A stretch of DNA of 32,281 nt from an uncultured Ruminococcus sp. (GCA_947587925.1 CANPYF010000006.1:1-32281), one strand, 5' to 3'; shown: positions 14,585 through 22,450, counted from the stretch's first letter. The notes: generated by a model from the sequence alone, not told the origin. Translations and numbers: made by a program.

Positions 14585-16504
14585 TCATATTCCCTCGACG
14601 GCAGAGCCGCCGTCGGGTGTAAATCCTCCGTCAGGTCTGTTCCCGCGTCCGAAATTTCCGTCGGGAGCGAATCCGCCGCCGTTGTTGGGGTCAAAATTCT
14701 CGTCAGGAGCAAAACCACTGTTATTGTTAGGGTCAAAATTTTCGTCAGGTGTAAAACCGCCGCCGTTGTTTGGGTCAAAGTTTTCTCCGCGGTCAAAACC
14801 GCCGCCGCGACCGAATCCGCCGCCGTTTTGAGCAGTACCGCCGCCGTAAACGGTGCTTGTCATCTCTATCTCGGTGGAGGTATCGCCTATCGTCAGTGTG
14901 TAGGTCTCACCTTGTTTTATGGACGGGTCGCTGAGGATAACGCAGGAGAAGGACTGCTCGGCAGTATGCTCTATCAGCACATTTCCGCTGCTGTCGGTCA
15001 GCTTGACAGCCGTTCCCGCCGATTGGGTATTCACACTTGACATTATTGTGCCTTGGGTCGAATCGGTGCTGAAATTCTGCGCCATGCCCGACGCGCCAAG
15101 CCCGATAAATGTGCCGCCGCTGATAACGCCCGCAGAATCATAGTCGAGGATAGAAGTATCGCCGCTGACCGCGCCCGATACCGTGATGTTGCCGCCTGTA
15201 ATGTTCAGAGCGCCGTTGGCGTCAACGCCGTCACCGCCCATTTGGATAAAAATATCGCCGCCCGAAATGGTCATGCTGCCCGTTGAGGAGGAAAAATTGC
15301 CCCTGCCCGGACGGGTCATCATGCCGTCTGTTTCGGAAGAATTGCCGCCCGCAGCGTTCAGACCGTCATCATCCGCCTTGACCGAAATGTTTCCGCCTTT
15401 GATATACAAATTGGTGGCTTCGATACCCTCATAACTTTTTTGCACGTCAATTTTGGTTGACGAATCGGAAATCTCTAAATCGGTGTCGGCATGGATACCG
15501 TCATCACCCGAGGAGAGCGTGTAATCGCCGCCCGAAATGGTTATCGTTCCGTTTGAATGAATGCAGTCGTCCTGCGAGTTGACATTAAAAACGCAGTTGG
15601 TGAGATAAATATCCGAAGCGGCTTTCAGCCCTTTATACGATTCGGACGAAGCGGTAAGCGATTGTGTGCTGCCCGCGCCCGCGCTGACGGTCATCTCGGT
15701 ATTTTCCGCATTGACTATCGTTTCAGCCTGTATGCCGTCATTTTGGGCGGTTATATCAAGCTTAGCGCCCGAAAGCGAGACAAAGCCGCGCGCGCTGTCC
15801 TCCGTATTATCCGAACGGATACCATCACTGCCCGCGCTGACGGTTATATCGGTGTCACCTATTTTCACGCAGTCCTTGCCGCAAAGTCCGACATTTTCAG
15901 CCGTGACCTGCACATTGCCCGAAGTGATGATAAGATCGTCCTTAGAAACTATCCCATGTTTATTATTGCCGTTGACTATCAGCGTACCGCCGCCGCAAAC
16001 GGTAAGATCGGCTTTGCTGAAGACCGCGCCGTCCAAGTCCGAATCATCATCTGTAACAGAATAGCTGTCACCATCAGAAACGGTGTTGACCGTGCCGTCT
16101 GCGAGCGAGAGCGTGACATTTTTTGCCGACTTGACATAAATTGCAGGGCCGGTACTGTTTTGCAGGGTAACGCCGTTTAATATCAGCGTCACATCAGAAT
16201 CCTGCGCGTCAACGGTGACCATAGTATCGGACTTAGTACCGCTAAGGGTATACGAGCCGCCGGAAGTGATCGAGTAATTTTCGGAGGGCAGGGAGGACAG
16301 ATCGAGCGGAGTACCGTCTGCGGGGTCAGGCGCAGGCGTATTTGTATCGACCGAAAGATCCATACCGGAGGTATCCGCCTTAGTGAGGGAGTTGGAAGAA
16401 CCGGCTGATCTATCGGAAGCGGAAGAGCTATCGGAATCGGACGAGCAGCCGGTGACGGCGAAGCAAGTGAAAGCAGCGGCAAGCAGCAAAGAAAATTTTT
16501 TCAT
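14585..16504 (-). CDS. DUF4353 carbohydrate-binding-domain lipoprotein
   Basis: This 639-residue protein starts with a lipoprotein signal peptide ending in VTGC (Cys20), so it should be lipid-anchored on the outer face of the membrane. A Ser/Asp-rich linker follows, then a long right-handed beta-helix-like body. Repeated turns such as SGGDYTLSSGDDGIHADTDL and KADDDGLNAAGG recur at about 20-residue spacing, as expected for the DUF4353 family. The C-terminal 80 residues are low-complexity, with three 14-residue repeats of the form ENFDPNNGGGFAPD (14660-14785) between Gly/Arg-rich stretches. Members are annotated as carbohydrate-binding and often occur beside VTC and DUF4956 genes, as here. No catalytic residues are evident. 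It could bind the polymer or a wall glycan (inference). AAGGAG precedes the ATG. Confidence 0.85.
   Translation of the reverse strand: MKKFSLLLAAAFTCFAVTGCSSDSDSSSASDRSAGSSNSLTKADTSGMDLSVDTNTPAPDPADGTPLDLSSLPSENYSITSGGSYTLSGTKSDTMVTVDAQDSDVTLILNGVTLQNSTGPAIYVKSAKNVTLSLADGTVNTVSDGDSYSVTDDDSDLDGAVFSKADLTVCGGGTLIVNGNNKHGIVSKDDLIITSGNVQVTAENVGLCGKDCVKIGDTDITVSAGSDGIRSDNTEDSARGFVSLSGAKLDITAQNDGIQAETIVNAENTEMTVSAGAGSTQSLTASSESYKGLKAASDIYLTNCVFNVNSQDDCIHSNGTITISGGDYTLSSGDDGIHADTDLEISDSSTKIDVQKSYEGIEATNLYIKGGNISVKADDDGLNAAGGNSSETDGMMTRPGRGNFSSSTGSMTISGGDIFIQMGGDGVDANGALNITGGNITVSGAVSGDTSILDYDSAGVISGGTFIGLGASGMAQNFSTDSTQGTIMSSVNTQSAGTAVKLTDSSGNVLIEHTAEQSFSCVILSDPSIKQGETYTLTIGDTSTEIEMTSTVYGGGTAQNGGGFGRGGGFDRGENFDPNNGGGFTPDENFDPNNNSGFAPDENFDPNNGGGFAPDGNFGRGNRPDGGFTPDGGSAVEGI
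14660..14785 (-). repeat. Three 42-bp in-frame tandem repeats in the DUF4353 gene
   Basis: Units at 14785-14744, 14743-14702 and 14701-14660 each encode a 14-residue ENFDPNN(G/N)(G/S)GF(T/A)PD unit. Copy number could vary between strains. Confidence 0.75.
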
Positions 16505-16556
16505 AAAAAATACTCCTTAAAAAAATACGGTATAGCAATCAAACGAAAAGCCCAAA

Positions 16557-16882
16557 CAACCGTGGGGTATATCAGTTTAGGATAGGGATCAAAGGGGATA
16601 ACCCTTTTTAAAGGGTTTCCCCTTTGCAGGGGCGCGGGGGCAGAGCCCCCGTCAAGGCACAAAAGAAGGAATCACATCAACCCAAACCGAGCGAACAATC
16701 CAAAAATTTTAAATCGGCGACCAATACAACACAGGGATAAAAAATCCAACAGAAAAGCGCCATCACCCGAATCAAAATCGCAGTAAAAAAGCCGATTTAA
16801 ATCGCAAACAAGAGCCACTTGCCCCTAAAGGGGCAGGTGAGCGAATTGTTCGCGAGACATAAAACGCGCGACAGCGCGTTCC
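16557..16882 (+). repeat. Non-coding ~330-bp structured repeat element, copy A
   Basis: This stretch aligns over its whole length with the reverse complement of 20509-20840, including an identical 65-base block (16594-16658). It contains nested complementary arms: GCGAACAAT (16691-16699) with ATTGTTCGC (16845-16853), and TTTAAATCGGC (16708-16718) with GCCGATTTAAA (16791-16801). Local hairpins are CGGGGGC/GCCCCCG (16635-16651) and TGCCCCT/AGGGGCA (16820-16835). It holds no open reading frame I can support. It fills most of the 405-base gap between the DUF4956 and DUF4353 genes. Confidence 0.85.
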
Positions 16883-16909
16883 GAACCAACGAAGGAGAGA
16901 ACTGACCGC

Positions 16910-17602
16910 TCAAAGTTCCGCAACCGAATTTTCCTGCTTGGAAACGGTAATTTCAAGATTTCCGTTGCGGCAGCGTATTTTGTCGATCATTTCTTTTTCC
17001 TTTTTGGGGTCGCGGAGAGTGATCTGATAGGTCAGGCGGAACATACTGCCCATGTTGGTGGTTTTGACGCGTTCAAGTTCGTGTTCAACGGTGTAGGTGT
17101 CAAAAATGTCCTCGAAGACGTCCGAATAGTCCAGATCTTCGGGAATGGTTATCGAGAGCATTTTGTAAAGTTCCGCGCTTCTTTTTATGCCGAATTTAAG
17201 ACGGTTGTATAGCAAAAAGACCGCACTTAGGATCAGGGTGAATAAAACGGCAAATCCCAGATAACCCATGCCCGCGATAAGTCCTGTACTCATGGCTAAA
17301 AAGAGCGCACAGATCTCTTTTGCAGTACCCGGGGCGGAGCGGAAACGTACCAGACTGAAAGCGCCTGATACCGCAACGCCTGTGCCGATGTTGCCGTTTA
17401 CCATCATTATGACAATGCAGACGACTGCGGGCAGCAGCGCAAGCGTTACCACAAAACTTTTGGTGTACCTTGTTTTATACATATAACTCCATGCAAGCAG
17501 CAGCCCCAGCACAAGCGAAACGCTTATGCATAAAAGAAAATCCGACAGGTCTATGACCATTGCGTTTTGGTCGAATATCCCTTTGAACAGATCGTTAAGC
17601 AT
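16910..17602 (-). CDS. DUF4956 membrane protein
   Basis: The 230-residue protein has about four membrane segments in its first 135 residues, including the family signature GTGVAVSGAFSLVRFRSAPGTAKEI near residues 73-97, which carries conserved Arg and Ser. A cytoplasmic C-terminal domain of about 90 residues resembles an alpha/beta or ferredoxin-like fold. DUF4956 proteins are nearly always encoded beside VTC polyphosphate polymerases in Firmicutes, and here the gene overlaps the VTC gene by 8 bases. A role in exporting, anchoring or regulating the polymer product is a reasonable inference but not shown. The ATG is preceded by AAAGGAGG inside the VTC gene. A 405-base gap with repeat copy A separates it from the lipoprotein gene downstream. 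Confidence 0.88.
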   Translation of the reverse strand: MLNDLFKGIFDQNAMVIDLSDFLLCISVSLVLGLLLAWSYMYKTRYTKSFVVTLALLPAVVCIVIMMVNGNIGTGVAVSGAFSLVRFRSAPGTAKEICALFLAMSTGLIAGMGYLGFAVLFTLILSAVFLLYNRLKFGIKRSAELYKMLSITIPEDLDYSDVFEDIFDTYTVEHELERVKTTNMGSMFRLTYQITLRDPKKEKEMIDKIRCRNGNLEITVSKQENSVAEL

Positions 17603-18389
17603 AGCGAACCTCCTTTGGAAGTGAAATATTTATTTTTTGGGCGGGAACGTTTTGGATAAAATTATCTTGGATAAACTCGCCGCAAGCGGGCTCGCCCCGA
17701 ACGGCTATCAGTTTTTTGTACGCCGTGCCGTATTTGGAAAACGAAGTTTTGTAGATCTTTTGCTGCGAAAGGATACTCATCATCCAAAGCGGTATGCCGC
17801 CCGAACATTTTATTTCCATAAGCGTCATGCCGTCTTCGAGCAGCGGATAACCGCCGATGTCGGAGCACAGCGAAAGGTCGGACAGACGGGCGAGGATCTG
17901 CTCGTCAAAGGTCACGCGGAAATCGCTTCCGTCTGTTGCATAAAACGCTTCGCGTTCGTAGGATAAAAACGCGCGGGGACGCAGCGTGCCGTAATATTTC
18001 ATGAAATATTCTATCTCGTCGGCGATCTGCGTTTTTTTCGGACAGGGGGATATCCCGCTCAGCCAGAGGGTGGCGTCGATCTCACTCAGCGCGATACGCC
18101 GTTTGTAAACTACCGAGTCAAACTTCTTTTTCAGTTCGACAAAGACCGTGCTGTCCGATGTTGCCTGCGAGTAGCTGCGTATACGCAGCTTTTCTTTATA
18201 TACGGGACGTTCTATCGAACGGCGCACCAGCCGAAATTTGTCCGTGTCAAAATAGATATTGCTTATAGCCGTCCGTCCGTAGCTGTCAAGTTTCATATGC
18301 GCCGCAAGCGCATCGCAGACGGCTTGCTTTTGCTCCTTGGTCAGTAAATATTTTAGTTCGTAACGCTTAAATACGGTTTGAAATGCCAT
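17595..18389 (-). CDS. VTC-domain polyphosphate polymerase
   Basis: The 264-residue protein matches the VTC catalytic tunnel domain. Motifs in order are FKRYELKYLL (7-16), SNIYFDTD (about 43-50), YKEKLRIRSY (64-73), FVELKKKF, RPRAFLSYEREAF (about 138-150), RVTFDEQI and the C-terminal LMEIKCSGGIPLWM. Basic residues and the two glutamates in VELKKK and MEIK are those that line the tunnel and bind metal in yeast Vtc4, which makes polyphosphate from ATP. The bacterial stand-alone domain has no membrane segment of its own, so membrane attachment would come from the DUF4956 partner that overlaps it. The gene diverges from the regulator gene at 18584. Polymerase activity is inferred from family and motifs; a different nucleotide-derived polymer is possible. 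Confidence 0.88.
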   Translation of the reverse strand: MAFQTVFKRYELKYLLTKEQKQAVCDALAAHMKLDSYGRTAISNIYFDTDKFRLVRRSIERPVYKEKLRIRSYSQATSDSTVFVELKKKFDSVVYKRRIALSEIDATLWLSGISPCPKKTQIADEIEYFMKYYGTLRPRAFLSYEREAFYATDGSDFRVTFDEQILARLSDLSLCSDIGGYPLLEDGMTLMEIKCSGGIPLWMMSILSQQKIYKTSFSKYGTAYKKLIAVRGEPACGEFIQDNFIQNVPAQKINISLPKEVRYA

Positions 18390-18426
18390 ATACCGAGCCT
18401 CCCTTAGTTTATAAAACCAGTATAAG

Positions 18427-18449
18427 CGTCAAAACTTAACTAAGCTTAA
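18427..18449. promoter_or_regulatory. Candidate regulator-binding direct repeat in the VTC/regulator divergent region
   Basis: CTTAA occurs at 18435-18439 and 18445-18449, one helical turn apart, next to a minus-strand TTGACG (18427-18432) that could be the -35 of the VTC gene. OmpR-type regulators typically bind such 10-bp-spaced direct repeats. No good -10 sits 17 bases from the TTGACG, so the exact promoter is unclear. Confidence 0.3.
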
Positions 18450-18523
18450 AAGTGCGAAAAGTTTTTAAAAAAATTTTTTTGCAAAAAAATTCAGCGTTCT
18501 TTTAGGCTCAATTAATGTTTGCC

Positions 18524-18532
18524 TGTTATAAT
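18524..18532 (+). promoter_or_regulatory. Extended -10 promoter of the response regulator gene
   Basis: TG at 18524-18525 and TATAAT at 18527-18532 form a TGnTATAAT extended -10 about 50 bases before the start. The -35 region is poor, as extended -10 promoters allow. Confidence 0.55.
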
Positions 18533-18583
18533 CATAATAAAGTAAAAACTTTACGGACAAAAGTGTAAGAGAGGTTTTTAAAA

Positions 18584-19255
18584 ATGAGGATTTTATTGGC
18601 GGAGGACGAACGTCCGCTTGCTAAGGCGCTCGTTAAGATCTTTGAAAAAAATAATTATTCTGCCGACGCGGTGTATAACGGCGAGGACGCGCTGAATTAT
18701 CTGGAGCTGGGCGATTATGACGCCGCGGTGCTTGACATCATGATGCCGAAAATGGACGGTATCACGGTACTGAAAAAGGTGCGCGAATCGGGCAGCAGGA
18801 TACCTGTTTTGCTGCTTACTGCCAAATCGGAGATAGACGATAAGGTGTTGGGGCTTGACAGCGGCGCAAATTATTACCTCACCAAGCCGTTTGACACAAA
18901 AGAACTGCTTGCAGCCGTACGCGCTATCACGAGAAGTCAAAGCGGCACAGATTCGCGGCTTACGTTCGGCAATATCACGCTCGACCGTGCGACATTTGAA
19001 CTGTCCTCCCCGTCAGGCAGTTTTCGTCTTGCCAACCGCGAATTTCAGATGATGGAGATACTTATTTCAGACCCTCATCACATCATTTCCGTTGAGAGGT
19101 TTATGGAAAAGATCTGGGGTTACGATACCGACGCTGAAATAAGCGTGGTATGGGTGTATGTTTCATATCTGCGCAAAAAGCTGACCGCGCTCAACGCGGA
19201 TATTCAGATAAAAGCGCACCGCAATGCGGGGTATTCTCTGGAGGGATCGGCATGA
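18584..19255 (+). CDS. OmpR/PhoB-type response regulator of the VTC locus
   Basis: This 223-residue protein has a receiver domain with the acidic pair in AEDE, Asp51 in VLDIMMPKMDG, and the conserved lysine in YLTKPFD. A winged-helix DNA-binding domain starts near 130 (LANREFQMMEILI) and ends with the wing GYSLEG. Its stop overlaps the kinase start in the four-base ATGA pattern, so the pair is one unit. It is transcribed divergently from the VTC-DUF4956 genes, a layout that commonly means the regulator controls the neighbour; the CTTAA direct repeats between them are a candidate site. It is a relative of QseB/CsrR-type regulators, but the inducing signal is unknown. Confidence 0.93.
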   Translation: MRILLAEDERPLAKALVKIFEKNNYSADAVYNGEDALNYLELGDYDAAVLDIMMPKMDGITVLKKVRESGSRIPVLLLTAKSEIDDKVLGLDSGANYYLTKPFDTKELLAAVRAITRSQSGTDSRLTFGNITLDRATFELSSPSGSFRLANREFQMMEILISDPHHIISVERFMEKIWGYDTDAEISVVWVYVSYLRKKLTALNADIQIKAHRNAGYSLEGSA

Positions 19256-20487
19256 TACGAAGGCTTCGCATACAGTTCATTGTGCTTGCAATGCTCTCGC
19301 TGCTTCTGCTGCTTGCCGTTATCGTAACGGGAATGAATTTGCTCAACTACCGTTCGGTCATCAGTGACGCGGACGAGGTACTGTCTATAATTTCGCAGAA
19401 CAGGGGAGTATTCCCCAACATGGACGGCGGTCAAGGACCGTTCGGTCGGCATCCTCACGGAATGTCCCCCGAGCTGCCTTATGAATCAAGATATTTTTCC
19501 GTACTGCTGGCAGATGACGGCACGGTCATTCGCGTAGACACGGGGCGTATCGCTTCCGTTGACGAAAGCCAAGCCGTTGCTGATGCAAAAGCGGTCGCAA
19601 AATTAGATAACGAAAAAGGATTTTTCGAGCAATTTCGTTACATCAAAACAAATGACGGACAGGGAACGCTGATAACCTTTTTAGACTGCGGGCGCAAGCT
19701 GGACGCTTATCATAATTTTCTGCTCATCAGCATTGTAATGGCATCTGCGGGATTTTTCATTGTCTTTTTTGTTATTGTATTTTTTTCGGGAAAATTTATT
19801 CGTCCTATCGCCGAAAGCTACGAAAAGCAAAAGCGTTTCATCACAGATGCGGGGCATGAGATAAAAACGCCGCTTACCATTATAAACGCCAACACCGACC
19901 TGCTTGAAATGGACATTGGCGAAAATGAATATGTTGACGAGATCAGACAGCAGGCAAAGCGCCTTACGGGGCTTACCAACGATCTTGTCAGTCTTGCGCG
20001 AATGGAGGAATCGGATCGGACGATGCCGATGATAGAATTTCCGCTCTCCGAGGTCGTACAGGACGCGGCAGCGTCCTTCAAAGCGCCCGCGCAGGCGCAG
20101 AACAAGCAGTTTAACTGCAACATCAAACCCATGCTTTCCATGAACGGAAACGAAGAAGCGATAAGCAGGCTGGTGCTTTTGCTTTTGGACAACGCGCTCA
20201 AATACTCGCCCGAAGGGGGCGTCATTTCCTTAGAGCTTGCGCGGCAGGGCAAGCATCTGCTCTTATCGGTATGCAACACCGTTGCGGAGGAGATAAACTC
20301 GGAGCAGCTTTCCCATGTTTTCGACCGTTTTTATCGTTCCGATCCCTCCCGAAATTCACAGACAGGCGGACACGGGATAGGACTGTCTATCGCCAAAGCG
20401 ATCGTTACCGCGCACGGCGGCAAGATAACCGCGCAGGTCAAGGGCGGGGATTCGTTTCTGATCTCGGTCGTTTTTTCGGGGGGTTGA
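19252..20487 (+). CDS. Membrane sensor histidine kinase of the VTC locus
   Basis: From the ATG at 19252, preceded by GGAGG, the protein is 411 residues. An upstream in-frame start at 19150 lies deep in the regulator gene and is unlikely. It has a membrane segment at about 9-30, an extracytoplasmic loop of about 130 residues with a Gly/His/Pro stretch (FGRHPHG), a second membrane segment at about 163-185, and a short linker without an obvious HAMP. His202 in AGHEIKTPLT is the phospho-acceptor. The ATPase domain has LLLDNALKYSPEGG, a shortened N-G region with CNTVAEE in place of the usual DNGPGI, then FYRSDPSRN and GHGIGLSIAKAI. The altered DNG motif also occurs in related kinases and need not abolish activity. 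The signal could be extracellular or envelope-borne. Confidence 0.9.
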   Translation: MIRRLRIQFIVLAMLSLLLLLAVIVTGMNLLNYRSVISDADEVLSIISQNRGVFPNMDGGQGPFGRHPHGMSPELPYESRYFSVLLADDGTVIRVDTGRIASVDESQAVADAKAVAKLDNEKGFFEQFRYIKTNDGQGTLITFLDCGRKLDAYHNFLLISIVMASAGFFIVFFVIVFFSGKFIRPIAESYEKQKRFITDAGHEIKTPLTIINANTDLLEMDIGENEYVDEIRQQAKRLTGLTNDLVSLARMEESDRTMPMIEFPLSEVVQDAAASFKAPAQAQNKQFNCNIKPMLSMNGNEEAISRLVLLLLDNALKYSPEGGVISLELARQGKHLLLSVCNTVAEEINSEQLSHVFDRFYRSDPSRNSQTGGHGIGLSIAKAIVTAHGGKITAQVKGGDSFLISVVFSGG

Positions 20488-20508
20488 GTTGGGGTCGCTT
20501 GCGTGGGG

Positions 20509-20840
20509 GAACGCGCTGACGCGCGTTTTGTGGGGGTCGCGAACAATACGCTCACCTGCCCCTTAAAAGGGGCAGGCGGCTCTTGTTTGCGATTTAAATC
20601 GGCGTTTTTACTGCGATTTTGCGGGGGTTGATGGCGCTTCTCTGTTGGGGCTTTAACCCTGTGTTGTGTTTTTCGCCGATTTAAATTTTTTGGATTGTTC
20701 GCTCGGTTTGGGTTGATATGTTTCCTTCTTTTGCGCCTTGACGGGGGCTCTGCCCCCGCGCCCCTGCAAAGGGGAAACCCTTTAAAAAGGGTTATCCCCC
20801 TTGACCCCTATCCTAAACTTTTATGCCCCGCGGTTGTTGG
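20509..20840 (-). repeat. Non-coding ~330-bp structured repeat element, copy B (inverted to copy A)
   Basis: The reverse complement of this stretch aligns end to end with 16557-16882. The block 20735-20799 is identical to copy A over 65 bases. The nested arms are kept: 20539-20547 with 20694-20702, and 20593-20603 with 20675-20685. It lies just after the kinase stop codon, so copies A and B bracket DUF4956, VTC, the regulator and the kinase. The rest of the 496-base gap up to 20983 holds a tandem repeat and a terminator, and no gene. Confidence 0.85.
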
Positions 20841-20851
20841 ACGTCTTACTT

Positions 20852-20917
20852 CTTACAGTCCGAACTTGTTCGGACGTCTGACCTCTTACAGTCCGAACTT
20901 GTTCGGACGTCTGACCT
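20852..20917. repeat. Two 33-bp tandem repeats, each with an 8-bp hairpin
   Basis: Units 20852-20884 and 20885-20917 are identical. Each contains GTCCGAAC and GTTCGGAC around a TT loop. Partial units flank the pair on both sides (GGACGTCTTACTTCTTA before, CTTACTTCTAACCTCTAA after). Confidence 0.85.
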
Positions 20918-20942
20918 CTTACTTCTAACCTCTAATAGTATA

Positions 20943-20976
20943 GCGGAGCAGTCTTTCCGTCCTGCTCCGCTTTTTT
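20943..20976 (+). terminator. Terminator after the kinase and repeat region
   Basis: GCGGAGCAG (20943-20951) pairs with CTGCTCCGC (20962-20970), and six T follow. It faces the plus strand and sits 8 bases before the end of the converging GH43 gene. Confidence 0.82.
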
Positions 20977-20983
20977 CTATCTT

Positions 20984-22399
20984 CTAATTATCAAACGTGA
21001 AGCTCTCAAACTCTGCTTCCCCGTCTCCGTAAAATTCAAAGTATATCGCCCTTTTGCCGATAATTCCGCAGTTTAGCGGTACATTCTGCCCGCCGCCGCT
21101 TAGATCAATGTCCGCAATGACCTTTCCTCGGTAACTGTCCGCACGCACTCTCACACTCATCTGACCTTTGACCTTCGCCGTCACTGTCACACTTTTTGGA
21201 GATGTTTCCCCGAATTGTAAGTATCTGAATCCCGCCGTTGTGCCGTCCTTGATGTTCACAATAGGCGCGGAAATGCCGTCTATCTGCTCGTAGACAGCCT
21301 TTATGTACGCTTGGTGGAGCGGGCTTATGTGGCACGCGTACCCCGCCGATATTATCTTGTAAGCGTCTATTCCGTTTACGCTCGCACCTGATGAAGTCAT
21401 CTCGACCGGCTTTGAGGATACCGGCTCGCCGTTTATGTAGGTAATATCGCCGATGTAGATCTTGCCGTTTTTGCCTGTCGCAATGTCGACCGGTTCTATC
21501 ATGCCCTGCCGCGCAAATTCGTCAGTACCCGTGTGACGGTGGTAAAATATGTACCATTGACCGTTTATTTCCACAAGCCCGCCGTGGTTGTTGCCCCAGC
21601 GGTAGGTCTGCTGACCGCTTCCGTCAGGGAGCTTTAGTATCTCGCCGCCGTTAAAGGAAATGTCGCCGCCGTCCTGATAGCCGTCAAGCGGACTGTCCGA
21701 CCATTTATATGAAAGAAAACCGTTGTTATCCTCATAGACCCCCAGTTCGGGCATGGGCGTAACGCATCTTTTTGAATACACATAAACATATTTTCCGTTT
21801 ATCTTACGCGGACTTGAAGCCTCAAAAAATGCGTCCCTTAAATCAATGTGCGCGGTATCGGCATTCTCGTTCCACGGGTCGGGTACATGACCTATCGGGT
21901 GAGCCTTGAACGTTCCCTCTTTAATTGTCGCCATATCTTCTTCAAGTTCGGCGCAGTAGCAGGAGCAAAATCCCCAATAGGCGTATACCCTGCCGTCATC
22001 ATCTACCAGAACGCCGGGGTCGAAGCCGAGCTTTGTTTCAACGGGGTCGGTAAAAGGTCCTGCGGGATCTTTTGACGAAGCGACTACTATTCTTCCGCCC
22101 TGATCTTCAGCGGCATAAAGATAAAATGTGTCACCCTTCTGAACGACATCGGGCGCATAGAGTATCGAGCCGTTTGTTGCGGTATAGCACACGCCGTGAT
22201 AGGTCCAGTCGGTAAGGTCGTCAAGCGGTGCGCTCCATACCACCTGATCTCTGCCGCAGTAGGCGGTTTTTTCCGTATCGTGAGAACCGTAGACATAAAG
22301 CCGCTTTTCGCCGCGATACTCAAAGACCCTCGGTTCGCCGTCAGGGATATGCTCCCAAAGCGGCAGATACGGATTAGCCGATCTTAAAATTTCTTTCAT
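20984..22399 (-). CDS. Glycoside hydrolase family 43 enzyme with C-terminal beta-sandwich
   Basis: The 471-residue protein has no signal peptide and should act in the cytoplasm on imported oligosaccharides. The five-bladed propeller has the expected acidic residues: an aspartate near residue 20 (EHIPDGEPRVF), the aspartate in LYAPDVVQKGD near 85, and the likely acid glutamate in FFEASSPRK near 190. WGNNHGGLVEINGQWYIFYHRH is the usual blade-4/5 segment. The last 140 residues look like a CBM6-type beta-sandwich (TTAGFRYLQFGE, SMRVRADSYRG-like turns, IYFEFYGDGEAEFESF). Family members are mostly alpha-L-arabinofuranosidases or beta-xylosidases; the exact activity cannot be read. It has an AGGAGGT site and its own promoter, and diverges from a WYL regulator. 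Confidence 0.9.
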   Translation of the reverse strand: MKEILRSANPYLPLWEHIPDGEPRVFEYRGEKRLYVYGSHDTEKTAYCGRDQVVWSAPLDDLTDWTYHGVCYTATNGSILYAPDVVQKGDTFYLYAAEDQGGRIVVASSKDPAGPFTDPVETKLGFDPGVLVDDDGRVYAYWGFCSCYCAELEEDMATIKEGTFKAHPIGHVPDPWNENADTAHIDLRDAFFEASSPRKINGKYVYVYSKRCVTPMPELGVYEDNNGFLSYKWSDSPLDGYQDGGDISFNGGEILKLPDGSGQQTYRWGNNHGGLVEINGQWYIFYHRHTGTDEFARQGMIEPVDIATGKNGKIYIGDITYINGEPVSSKPVEMTSSGASVNGIDAYKIISAGYACHISPLHQAYIKAVYEQIDGISAPIVNIKDGTTAGFRYLQFGETSPKSVTVTAKVKGQMSVRVRADSYRGKVIADIDLSGGGQNVPLNCGIIGKRAIYFEFYGDGEAEFESFTFDN

Positions 22400-22450
22400 A
22401 TCTTGACCTCCTGTCAGAAATTTTTTTATTTCTAAATTTTATTTTTAAAT

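Noticed and set aside
14538-14831. Plus-strand proline-rich open frame
   Set aside because: It is the antisense of the Gly/Asn/Asp repeat tail of the DUF4353 gene, has no ribosome site and would run through that gene's terminator.
19150-19251. Longer N-terminus for the VTC-locus kinase
   Set aside because: The extra residues lie deep in the regulator gene in another frame. The start at 19252 has a GGAGG site, the typical ATGA overlap, and is followed by the membrane segment.
16557-20840. Insertion sequence or composite transposon
   Set aside because: No transposase frame is present in or between the copies, and I see no target-site duplication at the outer ends.
20852-20917. Possible CRISPR array
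   Set aside because: The repeats are directly adjacent with no spacers between them, there are only two full units, and no cas gene is in the window.
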